Shown here piece after piece: positions 23,751-30,331 of a stretch of DNA of 30,331 bases. The stretch is taken from the IMG/VR virus record IMGVR_UViG_3300040960_000422, positions 1 through 30,331 of that record; one strand, given 5' to 3'. How positions within the stretch are numbered: the stretch's first letter is position 1; each line of letters opens with the position of its first letter. Under the pieces are notes generated by a model. That model did no database searches. It had not been told where the DNA came from and saw only the letters and a program-made list of their open reading frames with translations. The stretch comes from a virus. The translations under genes and the position numbers were made by a program.

Positions 23751-24281
23751 CTACACAAAGTTTTCGCTGGTGTAATACTTGTGCTTTTTGTTTGTTCCTC
23801 TTGCGCTGTTACGAACATTACTCAAGTTCTCTGACACAGACACCCAACGAAGATTATCTACACAGTAATCAAGTTTATCTTCATTGATATGATCTACATT
23901 ATATCTATCTACTGGTGTTGCATTACCTACAAACGCCATAGCAAAAATGCGGTGGCAATAGATTGCCTTACTAAACCGTCCATTGTTTAGTCCATACGCT
24001 GGATATACAGCACGACTGAATGTCGGTTGCAGTATTTTACCTGTCTTGACATTCATTAAGAATGGAAAGTCTGACCTGCCCTCATACATAGGCAGCGGAT
24101 GCATACCACCTGTGCGATATACACGATACTTACCCTCTGGCATAGAGGCAAGGAAAGCGGAAGATGCTGTAAGGTCTTGCCTACGCCGCCCCTTGTCTCC
24201 AAAATAAATTGGAACATCTTTCAAATCTACATATTCAATATCTGAATCCATAATCTTCTCAAACATATCTAATTGCATCAT
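23751..24281 (-). CDS. HNH homing-type endonuclease
   Basis: The 176-residue product ends with the HNH pattern: CHRIFAMAFVG (about 110-120), YNVDHINEDKLDYCVDNLRW and VSENLSNVRN. The N-terminal 100 residues probably serve DNA recognition. It lies between helicase and polymerase, overlapping the helicase stop (ATGATG, with GAGG eight bases before) and ending eight bases before the polymerase start. Free-standing HNH enzymes often sit beside the conserved gene they target, so the polymerase or helicase gene of related phages is the likely target. No intron was seen, and both neighbours are intact. Confidence 0.88.
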   Translation of the reverse strand: MMQLDMFEKIMDSDIEYVDLKDVPIYFGDKGRRRQDLTASSAFLASMPEGKYRVYRTGGMHPLPMYEGRSDFPFLMNVKTGKILQPTFSRAVYPAYGLNNGRFSKAIYCHRIFAMAFVGNATPVDRYNVDHINEDKLDYCVDNLRWVSVSENLSNVRNSARGTNKKHKYYTSENFV

Positions 24282-25501
24282 ACTTCATACCTCGCTGTTC
24301 TATATTCAAGGTTACAATGCACCACGCCATGCCACCCTGATAATTTGTTCTTGACTACATTAAGATGGCGTTGCGTGTCTTCTTCTTCCTGTCCATCTAC
24401 CACTGGATTCTTTGCAATCAGAACCATCAAATCTGCTTCTGCTGCCTTACCAGTTCTTGAGCCTTCCATCATACTTTGGTTCAGTAGAACCTTGCCTTCT
24501 GCATCTGCACTTAACTGCGACATGTAGAAGACAGCACATTCATGTTGCTTGGCAATCTGTCGAGCATGAATAGCGTTAGCCTTCAATGCTTCATCTTGTC
24601 GAGCGAATCCACCTGTTTTAGCAAATTTATCACCCATGTCAAGCACAATAACGTCTGGTTTGTAAGTTTTACATATTGATTCTACCCAATTCATATCACG
24701 ACCTGTGGCATCCTTAATCTTAATCCTCTCTTTTACAGGTGCATACAGGTCACGAGCCTTCGCAGGATTTTCTTTAATCTGTTTCATTGTCATGCCTGTT
24801 GCAGCGGTAAGGTATCGTGCGCCTACACGATGATATCCCTCTTCGTTACACAAGATAATACAGTTAGCACCTTGATGTGCAAAGCCACCCGGAGATGCAA
24901 TCAGACTAGCGTGAAACGATGTCTTGCCAGTGTTAGGTCTTGCGCCAATCTCAATCAAGTGACCAGCGTTAACACCCTCGACCTTGCGAGTGAGGCTGGC
25001 AATGTTGAATGTCCAGCGTGCTTCTAGGTCATTGCGTGATAGTAGTGTGTCGATTTCTATGTCATCCCACTCTACATTGAGGTTTGGCGTAAAGTCATCA
25101 CCATACTGCTCCATGAGTGTGCGCAGTTTTTCTAGACTACTTGATGTGCCATTAACCATATCAAACCCAATGTTGGCTACATCTTCACCCACGACTTGCT
25201 GAAACAGTTTGGACAACACTTCTTGTGCCACGTCACTACCCATGGGCTGTTCCTTCTTAATCTGATTGAACAGACTAGAGTAGGCTTGCTTCTGTGCAGT
25301 GGTCAGTGTTGGATTGTTTGACATGAACAGTGCTTCAATCTCATCTGGAGATACAGTGCGATCATAGCGTTCCATTGCAGTGTCAATAGAATGCTTAATC
25401 TTGCGCACATCACTGCTAAACAAACGGTCAGGACATCTTGCGCCACGATGGTCATCGTAGAACCCCTTGTCCATCAAACTTCTTATAAGCGATAATTCCA
25501 T
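24278..25501 (-). CDS. DnaB-like replicative helicase
   Basis: This ATP-driven helicase (407 residues) unwinds DNA at the fork. Walker A is GARPNTGKTS with K193. Walker B is DVIVLD with D288. MSQLSADAEGK and EGSRTGKAAEADLMVLI correspond to the later RecA-core motifs of DnaB/gp4 helicases. The N-terminal 130 residues are helical and not primase-like. AAAGGAG precedes the ATG, two bases after the primase stop. In T7, primase and helicase are one protein; here they are adjacent separate genes. Confidence 0.93.
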   Translation of the reverse strand: MELSLIRSLMDKGFYDDHRGARCPDRLFSSDVRKIKHSIDTAMERYDRTVSPDEIEALFMSNNPTLTTAQKQAYSSLFNQIKKEQPMGSDVAQEVLSKLFQQVVGEDVANIGFDMVNGTSSSLEKLRTLMEQYGDDFTPNLNVEWDDIEIDTLLSRNDLEARWTFNIASLTRKVEGVNAGHLIEIGARPNTGKTSFHASLIASPGGFAHQGANCIILCNEEGYHRVGARYLTAATGMTMKQIKENPAKARDLYAPVKERIKIKDATGRDMNWVESICKTYKPDVIVLDMGDKFAKTGGFARQDEALKANAIHARQIAKQHECAVFYMSQLSADAEGKVLLNQSMMEGSRTGKAAEADLMVLIAKNPVVDGQEEEDTQRHLNVVKNKLSGWHGVVHCNLEYRTARYEV

Positions 25502-25503
25502 AG

Positions 25504-26280
25504 TTACTCTCCTTTCATAGTAATGTTGGCAAGGTTGGTTAGGTCTTCCTCATTACGATATTTCAAATCATCTTTCAAACGCAGCACTTGCACATTGTCT
25601 ACATAGCCTCTCAATTCCTTTGCCATTGCCAGTGTCTTTGGTAATGCATCAGGGTCTAGTGCAATCACTGCCGTTGAGAACTGTGAGAGATACCTTTTGT
25701 GTGTTTCGGCGAGAGACGTTCCTAACACAGCAACCCCGACAAGGAAACCGCAACCAACAACGGCGGCACTCACACAGTCCTCAACAACAACTGCGACATT
25801 ACCATAACCATGTGTGTATGGCAAGCCACTATTTCCATATCTTTTCCATTTAGGTAATCTTTTTCCTAATGCACGACCTGTAGCATCTACAATAACTCCA
25901 TCGTGAATCACAGGAAATACAACACGAGATTCCTTTACATCGTAATGCAAACCCAGGTCCTGGGAATCTAATCCCCACGTAGCACACCACCTATCCATGT
26001 ATGTGCCACCAGAACGAGGCACGATGTAACTTGGCAGTTCAAACGTATCTGCTGCATATTCTGCTGCACCAGTAAAGCCAGCACGAATATCATCAACAGA
26101 CAATCTAACACGCTCACCACCTTTAACTGCACAAGAAGCCTTGTAGCAATTCCACACAAGACTGCCCATGTTATTGGTCACAGTAAATGTTTTGTAACCA
26201 CCACAGTTAGGACAGTCCATTCTCTTTGTATGTCCATTAGGTATGTCTAATTCACTTATAGTGTTATATATATTATACAT
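25504..26280 (-). CDS. TOPRIM primase with zinc finger
   Basis: It makes RNA primers for lagging-strand synthesis. From the ATG at 26280 (AAGGAG ten bases upstream, overlapping the integrase end) the product is 258 residues. The N-terminal zinc site is C23-xx-C26 ... C45-xxxx-C50, which in T7 gp4 reads the template primer site. The TOPRIM core has E167 (VAVVVEDCVSA) and D209-x-D211 (ALDPDA). The frame continues 14 codons upstream, but those lie within the integrase gene. It corresponds to the N-terminal half of T7 gp4. Confidence 0.92.
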   Translation of the reverse strand: MYNIYNTISELDIPNGHTKRMDCPNCGGYKTFTVTNNMGSLVWNCYKASCAVKGGERVRLSVDDIRAGFTGAAEYAADTFELPSYIVPRSGGTYMDRWCATWGLDSQDLGLHYDVKESRVVFPVIHDGVIVDATGRALGKRLPKWKRYGNSGLPYTHGYGNVAVVVEDCVSAAVVGCGFLVGVAVLGTSLAETHKRYLSQFSTAVIALDPDALPKTLAMAKELRGYVDNVQVLRLKDDLKYRNEEDLTNLANITMKGE

Positions 26281-26281
26281 G

Positions 26282-27199
26282 TTATACACTCTCCTTTGCG
26301 GCATTTGTAATGCTTTTAACATGATTATTTCGCTCCGTCAATGCATAATTTGCACTTGTAAGAGTATTTTTCATGTAAGGTTTCACCGAAGATGGATTAG
26401 CATGTCCTGTGACCGACATAATTTGTCCAATACCGACACCAGCCTCGACCATTTCAGTTGTTCCAGTTCTTCGTAGGTCAGATAGTCGCAGTTCATCTGA
26501 CAAACCAGCCTGCTGCATTAACTTGCGAGCATGTAGAGGCAACTTCTGCAGTGAATAGGGCTTGTATTCACCGCGAATCGGATTAGGACGAGGGGCTACA
26601 TAAGGTTGAAAGCCAAAGTCCTGCTCCTGTTGCTGTAACATACCAAACAAATCATCTTCAATGGGCAGATGCACCTCTGCTTTACGCTTGGATTGTTTTA
26701 TATGAACAGTCTTCGTGTCAAAGTTGATGGCATCCCAAGTGAGCATACGCATGTCACCTAAACGCTGACACCACTCGTATGCCATGTGTGCAATAAGACC
26801 TATGTTACGAGTGCTAAAATCGCCGTAGGCGGCGTTAAGAAACTTGGCTACATCATCCCTACTCCAGACCGTCTTACGCCTCTCTGTGGAGCGTTTACGG
26901 ACGTTTGCGAATGGGTTTAATGTGCATAGTTCCATACGAACACCGTGATTGAGTGCAATGCGGGTAGCAGAGATGACATGATTAGCCATAGAGACACCTT
27001 TCTCACACCATTCGTTGTATGCAACCTTTGCAACACGAGTAGTGAGTTTATCGCAGTCATACTGGCAAAGAAGTTTATCTTCTACCTTTGTATTTAGCAT
27101 GACATTAAGAAAGTATTCATACTGCTTCTTCGTTTCATCACGCAAATTGCGATAGTCATACGAAGAATAGTAATCGCTGATTACTTTTTCTAGTTTCAT
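26282..27199 (-). CDS. int: Tyrosine recombinase (phage integrase)
   Basis: The 305-residue product has an N-terminal helical core-binding domain (DETKKQYEYFLNVML) and a C-terminal catalytic domain. Catalytic positions by eye: R146 (CQRLGDMRMLTW), K171 or K173 in the beta hairpin (IKQSKRKAEVHLP), R243 in SDLRRTGTTE, H266 (VTGHANPSS) and nucleophile Y275 (VKPYMK). Ser240 stands where many members have His in the HxxR motif. ATG overlaps the previous stop (TAATG) with GGAG ten bases upstream. It is inside the replication operon, directly before primase. No attachment site or tRNA end was recognised nearby. It may integrate the phage or resolve genome multimers. Confidence 0.93.
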   Translation of the reverse strand: MKLEKVISDYYSSYDYRNLRDETKKQYEYFLNVMLNTKVEDKLLCQYDCDKLTTRVAKVAYNEWCEKGVSMANHVISATRIALNHGVRMELCTLNPFANVRKRSTERRKTVWSRDDVAKFLNAAYGDFSTRNIGLIAHMAYEWCQRLGDMRMLTWDAINFDTKTVHIKQSKRKAEVHLPIEDDLFGMLQQQEQDFGFQPYVAPRPNPIRGEYKPYSLQKLPLHARKLMQQAGLSDELRLSDLRRTGTTEMVEAGVGIGQIMSVTGHANPSSVKPYMKNTLTSANYALTERNNHVKSITNAAKESV

Positions 27200-27516
27200 T
27201 ATATGTCAACTCCTATTCTGTCATTGGATGAGTAAAGTTTACCTTTGTATTTTGTAATAATCTCTACTCCCAATTCTTTTTGCCTATCGCTTGTTGCACC
27301 TGTAGATAGTCTAACACTGCCATCTTTTTTAATAGACACATTAGCAGTCTTGCTGTCATAGTAATAAAACTTATTTGTTTCATTATCGAGAACAATAAAG
27401 TCGATAGCACCTGTGCATGATAAATTTTTGAAGACCTCAAAACCTTCATTGAGAAAATGGTGACACAACTCAATCTCTGTTATGTCGCCTTTTCTTTTGT
27501 CGTGTAAGACCGTCAT
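27199..27516 (-). CDS. PD-(D/E)XK-like small nuclease candidate
   Basis: The 105-residue product resembles a minimal restriction-like nuclease fold: an N-terminal helix with E14/E16 (GDITEIELCHHFLNEGF), D39 in a strand (TGAIDFIVLD) and D54-x-K56 in the next strand (FYYYDSKTANVS). This is the E...D...(D/E)xK order of archaeal resolvase-like enzymes. A perfect AAGGAG lies six bases before the ATG. It sits just before the integrase, overlapping by one base (TAATG). The family is assigned by motif only and activity is unproven. Confidence 0.65.
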   Translation of the reverse strand: MTVLHDKRKGDITEIELCHHFLNEGFEVFKNLSCTGAIDFIVLDNETNKFYYYDSKTANVSIKKDGSVRLSTGATSDRQKELGVEIITKYKGKLYSSNDRIGVDI

Positions 27517-27665
27517 TTCTTTCTCCTTTTTGGAACTGCGTTAATTTTTGTTTTCTTTTTGCTAGGCTTCCAATAACCTATACGCATATTGATAGGCGTT
27601 CTGGTATCGTCAGTGATGGGGCTAAATGAAGCCCCACCTGATTTAGTTATGTTACGGACTTTCAT
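27513..27665 (-). CDS. 50-residue basic protein in an apparent gap
   Basis: The ATG overlaps the DUF932 stop (ATGA) and the stop overlaps the start of the next gene, so the 150-base gap is fully coding. The product has 50 residues with a basic end (KPSKKKTKINAVPKRRKK), likely to bind nucleic acid. A GGTGG upstream is a modest ribosome site. A GC-rich hairpin (27616-27635) lies inside the coding part and has no U-tract. Function unknown. Confidence 0.65.
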   Translation of the reverse strand: MKVRNITKSGGASFSPITDDTRTPINMRIGYWKPSKKKTKINAVPKRRKK

Positions 27666-28516
27666 GCTGCCACCAAATCTTGGAATGGCTTTGATTCAAT
27701 CCACTTGGACACTTCGTGTTCACGCTGGAACATTGATGTGGCCTGTGTATCAAGACCAGTGTTACGAAGGTTGAAACCATTACGCTCATCAGCATAAGTG
27801 GCATAGTTTGTGAAGGCACTGTAGAGTGCAAACACATTCCTACCACGGACGCTAACCTCTTGATTGTAAAGGGTAAACATCTTCTCTGACTTACGCTCTG
27901 ACTTCAGTATCTTGTCCAGCAAGTCTTTAACATTTACGAATGTCAGGTCCTGGGTTGCCCATTGCTGAAGTCGTGCTGACTGCTGGTAGAAGTCTTGCTT
28001 GGAACTGTGTAGGTCTGTGATGAACCTACCCATGCTGAAGTTGGATGTGTTCTTACGCCGCACCTTGTCATGCTCACCACGGATCATTCCGTTTGTGCAG
28101 AAGAAGTCGATAGCACCGAAGAACACCATGTTAGAACATGAGCCATCAATGCCGTGCAAAGCGATGATGCGTTGCGACACAGTAGTTTCATGTCTGTCGG
28201 TGGTGATTGTTTCGGTAACATTCGGAAGGGTCACATCCATCAATGCCCAAGCATTGCTTCGTGCATCTTTCCATTGAACTTTAGCACCTCTGGTTTCTTG
28301 TTCCGTCAGGTTTTCCAACATTGTCTGCTGCACACCTTGGAAGAACTCATCGTGAGTTGCGCAGTTAAAGCCAGAGCCTACGACACCGATGTATTCACCA
28401 GTGTTGCCGTTGATGACATACTTCTTGTCACTAACTTTGGTTGGCTCAAACTCCACATTGAATGTGAGGTGGTCAGGGGTTTGTGAGATAGTCTGGTTTG
28501 TAAAATCTAATGGCAT
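27662..28516 (-). CDS. DUF932 family protein
   Basis: The 284-residue product matches what I know of the DUF932 family of phage- and plasmid-encoded proteins. Typical parts are GVVGSGFNCATHDEFFQG, FFCTNGMIRGEHDKVRRKNT and the final NVFALYSAFTNYATYADERN, with a Trp/Ser end SKWIESKPFQDL. AAAGGAGG six bases before the ATG is the best ribosome site in the window, and a promoter lies directly upstream, so this is probably one of the most highly expressed early genes. The biochemical role is unknown; links to antirestriction regions of plasmids are known but not proof. Confidence 0.85.
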   Translation of the reverse strand: MPLDFTNQTISQTPDHLTFNVEFEPTKVSDKKYVINGNTGEYIGVVGSGFNCATHDEFFQGVQQTMLENLTEQETRGAKVQWKDARSNAWALMDVTLPNVTETITTDRHETTVSQRIIALHGIDGSCSNMVFFGAIDFFCTNGMIRGEHDKVRRKNTSNFSMGRFITDLHSSKQDFYQQSARLQQWATQDLTFVNVKDLLDKILKSERKSEKMFTLYNQEVSVRGRNVFALYSAFTNYATYADERNGFNLRNTGLDTQATSMFQREHEVSKWIESKPFQDLVAA

Positions 28517-28552
28517 GATAAGCCTCCTTTCGTTAGGGTTAACTGTTGTTCT

Positions 28553-28581
28553 CTTATATCAATAAAAATCGGCAAAGTCAA
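28553..28581 (-). promoter_or_regulatory. Sigma70-type promoter upstream of DUF932 operon
   Basis: Minus strand: TTGACT (28581-28576), 17-base spacer, TATAAG (28558-28553) with TG one base before the -10. It starts one base after the stop of the cell wall hydrolase gene and reads into DUF932, integrase and the replication genes. Confidence 0.75.
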
Positions 28582-29001
28582 CTACTCCCACCGATAAAAG
28601 ATATGATCTCCAATGCGAACAACTTTTGTTTTGGTTTCTGCCCATTCTGGGTAGACATAGTGTGCATGGTAGTGTGTTGCACCTTCTACAAAGTCATCAA
28701 GATTGCCATAGTATACGCCATGCGCAATCATAACGGCTTTATCCCATGCTTCCTTGTCATGTGCTTTATCAGACTTGCCATCACAATACCAACTGAATTG
28801 GCAGCGGTAACGCACTGGAAAGTTTTCAGTCCAAGAGTAGGTAGGACCTTGCATAACAACATCACAAGGATTGTTGGGGTATCTTGTATCATAAACTCTG
28901 TTCATCACTACTTGTGCTACCGCAACCTGCCCAATAAAGGGCTGGTCACGGGCTTCGTGATACACATTGAGTGCGATACAGACAAGTGCTTCAGTCAACA
29001 T
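28582..29001 (-). CDS. SleB-type cell wall hydrolase (endolysin)
   Basis: The 139-residue product from the ATG at 29001 is a bare hydrolase domain of the SleB/CwlJ family, which cleaves peptidoglycan. Visible features: ALNVYHEARDQPFIGQVAVAQ with the putative catalytic E16, VMNRVYDTRYPNNPC, CQFSWYCDG, and the ends ATHYHAHYV and GDHIFYRW. No signal peptide or membrane anchor is present, so release would need a holin. A GTG at 29013 is an alternative start; neither has a strong ribosome site, and both overlap the upstream gene. It lies among early genes rather than next to virion genes, and could also help at entry or serve late lysis from a separate promoter. Confidence 0.88.
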   Translation of the reverse strand: MLTEALVCIALNVYHEARDQPFIGQVAVAQVVMNRVYDTRYPNNPCDVVMQGPTYSWTENFPVRYRCQFSWYCDGKSDKAHDKEAWDKAVMIAHGVYYGNLDDFVEGATHYHAHYVYPEWAETKTKVVRIGDHIFYRWE

Positions 29002-29248
29002 AAGGTTGTTCACCGTCTGGGTTCACAGTTACATCCGCAAGCACCCAATCTGCATAGTGCTGAATGTGTCCTTCATCATCTCGTTGTGGCACAAAGTTAA
29101 GAACACTATGCATCAAATTTTGTAGCCGTTCTAACTTACCTATATCGGACACCCAAATGTCATGGCACTCATTCAATGTCATAAGAATATCACGCAAGTC
29201 ATTGTGCGCATTGAGAAACTTCAGTCGTTGTTCGTGTGATATGTTCAT
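28991..29248 (-). CDS. Small protein of unknown function
   Basis: The 85-residue product has AAAGGAG before its ATG and an ATGA overlap with the upstream stop. The first half is helical (HEQRLKFLNAHNDLRDILM), the second acidic and aromatic (HIQHYADWVLADVTVNPDG). No family is recognised. It is translationally coupled to the glycosylase-like gene upstream and overlaps the hydrolase downstream. Confidence 0.7.
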   Translation of the reverse strand: MNISHEQRLKFLNAHNDLRDILMTLNECHDIWVSDIGKLERLQNLMHSVLNFVPQRDDEGHIQHYADWVLADVTVNPDGEQPYVD

Positions 29249-29751
29249 GCTACTTCTCCTTTCATCCAGTAGGGCATCTCTCGCCCTTTGTTGTATCGTG
29301 CAAACTTGATTTTGTCTACCTTGTAGAAAGCACGATAGGCCATAATAGGCCAGCGTTCATCTGTCTTTAGGTCATCGTGACCACTGAAGCATTGCGGGTG
29401 TGGTGTTACTCCTCTTGCTTGTGGAAGAAATTGTTTGCCGTTGCGCAGCACATCCTGATGTCGTGAAGCACCATGTTTTTTGCCGTAGCGGTAAGTGTAT
29501 TCCTCAAGCATTGCCTCATACAACATGAAAGCAAACGAGTAGTTTTCTTGGTTTTCCATAGCCCACAATGTGCAAGGATGCTTCTGATGCACAGGCTTGT
29601 ATAGCCCATGCTTCTCTGCATACTCCGGCGCATGATGCCAGAGGGTAGTGCAAAGCATCTGTGCCTCTTCAAGTGGCATCTTTACTATGTGTTGATCGCA
29701 AAGTTGTTTAGAGATTGCAATCGGATGGTGGTCAATTAAGAAGCGGTTCAT
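29245..29751 (-). CDS. Pyrimidine-dimer DNA glycosylase-like protein
   Basis: The 168-residue product begins MNRFLIDHHPIAISKQLCDQ, then HIVKMPLEEAQMLCTTLWHH. Later it has HPCTLWAMENQENY, EEYTYRYGKKH and a C-terminal AYRAFYKVDKIKFARYNKG. I recognise this succession from a phage family usually placed with pyrimidine dimer excision proteins (T4 DenV relatives). T4 DenV cuts at UV dimers with its N-terminal Thr; here the residue after Met is Asn, so the activity may differ. AAGGAGAT lies ten bases before the ATG, which overlaps the previous gene by 20 bases. UV repair would make sense in surface water, but this is inference. Confidence 0.65.
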   Translation of the reverse strand: MNRFLIDHHPIAISKQLCDQHIVKMPLEEAQMLCTTLWHHAPEYAEKHGLYKPVHQKHPCTLWAMENQENYSFAFMLYEAMLEEYTYRYGKKHGASRHQDVLRNGKQFLPQARGVTPHPQCFSGHDDLKTDERWPIMAYRAFYKVDKIKFARYNKGREMPYWMKGEVA

Positions 29752-29974
29752 GTTCTGTATCTCCTTCCTCTTTTCCTAGCACCAGTTGCGCTATAGGTTC
29801 CGCTACATCTGGTAGTTGGTAAACGAAGATAGAAACCGTATCTTCCTCTTCCGTGATTAGGACAGTTAAACCCTTCTCACGCAAAGCAATGAACAGGCTA
29901 CCATCGTCTACATGGTTTGCATCGACAAGGTAATTGTCGCCTATGATTATGCCTTTTTCTTTAACTTCAATCAT
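29732..29974 (-). CDS. Small protein of unknown function
   Basis: From the ATG at 29974 the product is 80 residues. The frame is open to ATGs at 29998 and 30001, where AAGAAGG precedes, so nine extra residues are possible. The preferred start overlaps the previous stop by eight bases, in keeping with the operon. It is beta-rich and acidic (KGIIIGDNYLVDANHVDDGS, VSIFVYQLPDVAEP). No family is recognised. Confidence 0.65.
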   Translation of the reverse strand: MIEVKEKGIIIGDNYLVDANHVDDGSLFIALREKGLTVLITEEEDTVSIFVYQLPDVAEPIAQLVLGKEEGDTEHEPLLN

Positions 29975-30200
29975 CTGCTCTGTCCACAGGCCAATCATCA
30001 TCAGCCTTCTTGTCTATTACCTGACACTGGTATTTGTAGTCAAGCAAACGCTGTATGAACACATAAATGTGACCATCATCTGGCTTGCCCATCTGTTCCC
30101 AATGCTTGCGTTCATCTGCTTCTACATATGCCAGCAGCATATCTAGTGCTTCGTATTGCCCCTTGGTCATGGGCTTTGGTTTGTATTTGTAAATGCTCAT
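29967..30200 (-). CDS. Small protein of unknown function
   Basis: The 77-residue product has AAAGGAG eight bases before its ATG, which overlaps the methyltransferase stop (ATGA). It starts with a basic segment (MSIYKYKPKPMTKGQ) and continues with helix (YEALDMLLAYVEADERKHW) and an acidic end. No known domain. It is coupled to the methyltransferase gene upstream. Confidence 0.7.
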   Translation of the reverse strand: MSIYKYKPKPMTKGQYEALDMLLAYVEADERKHWEQMGKPDDGHIYVFIQRLLDYKYQCQVIDKKADDDWPVDRADD

Positions 30201-30331
30201 GTCGTTACTCCTTTCAGTATATGTGCGATAACATCAACTGTCCAACCATTGCCAAGCATCTTGTAACGCTGACTGTTTGACACATGGTTTGTGTAATTAT
30301 CTGGCACAGTCTGTAATCGCTCACATTCTAG
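30197..30331 (-). CDS. C-terminus of cytosine-5 DNA methyltransferase, cut by window edge
   Basis: The last 44 codons are visible and the frame is open to the edge. The residues LECERLQTVPDNYT and SQRYKMLGNGWTVDVIAHIL match the end of C5-cytosine methyltransferases: the ERLQ-P--YT stretch of the target-recognition end and the R-K-LGN--TV motif that closes the catalytic fold. In phages such enzymes protect DNA from host restriction. The catalytic Pro-Cys and cofactor site are outside the window, so activity cannot be judged. Confidence 0.75.
   Translation of the reverse strand, partial: LECERLQTVPDNYTNHVSNSQRYKMLGNGWTVDVIAHILKGVTT

Noticed and set aside
24278-24281. Intron ends around the HNH gene
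   Set aside because: Helicase and polymerase are complete on each side, so the HNH gene is free-standing.
27616-27635. Hairpin TGGGGCT-AAATGA-AGCCCCA as a terminator
   Set aside because: There is no T-run on either strand after it, and it lies within the 50-codon gene.
25955-27954. CAGGTCCTGGG occurring twice, in the primase and DUF932 genes, as a possible att pair
   Set aside because: Both copies are inside intact coding sequence and are only about 11 bases long; they flank the integrase but give no att-like context.
28546-29100. 184-codon plus-strand frame
   Set aside because: It lies antisense to the SleB-type hydrolase and the next small gene, which have clear motifs and gene packing.

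Overview
The window is a piece of a tailed (podovirus-like) bacteriophage genome, most likely a marine phage of an alphaproteobacterium. The clearest pointer is the family A DNA polymerase at 21700-23742, which carries a DnaJ-type CxxCxGxG...CxxC zinc module between its exonuclease and polymerase domains. That combination is the known hallmark of the HMO-2011 phage group, whose first member infects SAR116. The class II ribonucleotide reductase, the virion proteins with lectin-like and repeat modules common in marine phages, and the AT-rich, tightly packed genes agree with this. No host gene is visible, so the window could be an isolate genome, a prophage interior or a metagenomic contig.

The layout is two convergent gene blocks meeting at a terminator near 14.36 kb. 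The left block (1-14358, plus strand) is the late virion module: the end of a tail protein, a repeat-bearing tail fibre, a large lectin/SPRY-type receptor-binding protein, a possible fibre assembly protein, a one-membrane-segment small protein, a Gln/Ala-rich protein with a long 11/22-residue helical repeat, three further virion-type proteins and a 1227-residue internal (ejection-type) protein. The shared hairpin terminator at 14355-14385 follows.

The right block (30331-14371, minus strand, read right to left) is the early/middle module. In order of transcription it holds: the C-terminus of a probable cytosine-5 DNA methyltransferase, small genes, a pyrimidine-dimer-glycosylase-like protein, a SleB-type cell wall hydrolase, a promoter, a DUF932 protein, a small basic protein, a PD-(D/E)XK-like protein, a tyrosine integrase, a TOPRIM primase, a DnaB-like helicase, an HNH endonuclease, DNA polymerase, a second promoter, a likely ssDNA-binding protein, a Cas4/RecB-like Fe-S exonuclease, a coiled-coil protein, a T7-endonuclease-I-like resolvase, a DUF3310 protein, the B12-dependent ribonucleotide reductase, and after a third promoter with operator-like repeats a run of very small genes ending with a MazG-like pyrophosphohydrolase and a small membrane protein.

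Together the right block makes nucleotides (RNR, MazG-like), copies DNA (primase, helicase, polymerase, SSB candidate) and processes branched or host DNA (exonuclease, endonuclease I). An integrase embedded in the same operon suggests the capacity to integrate, though no repressor or att site was recognised. Several real genes of 38-52 codons lie in apparent gaps. Three promoters share the form TTGAC(A/T)-N16/17-TATAA(T/C/G) with a TGn extension, and each sits just after a stop codon or in a gap. No tRNA, rRNA, insertion sequence or CRISPR array was seen.
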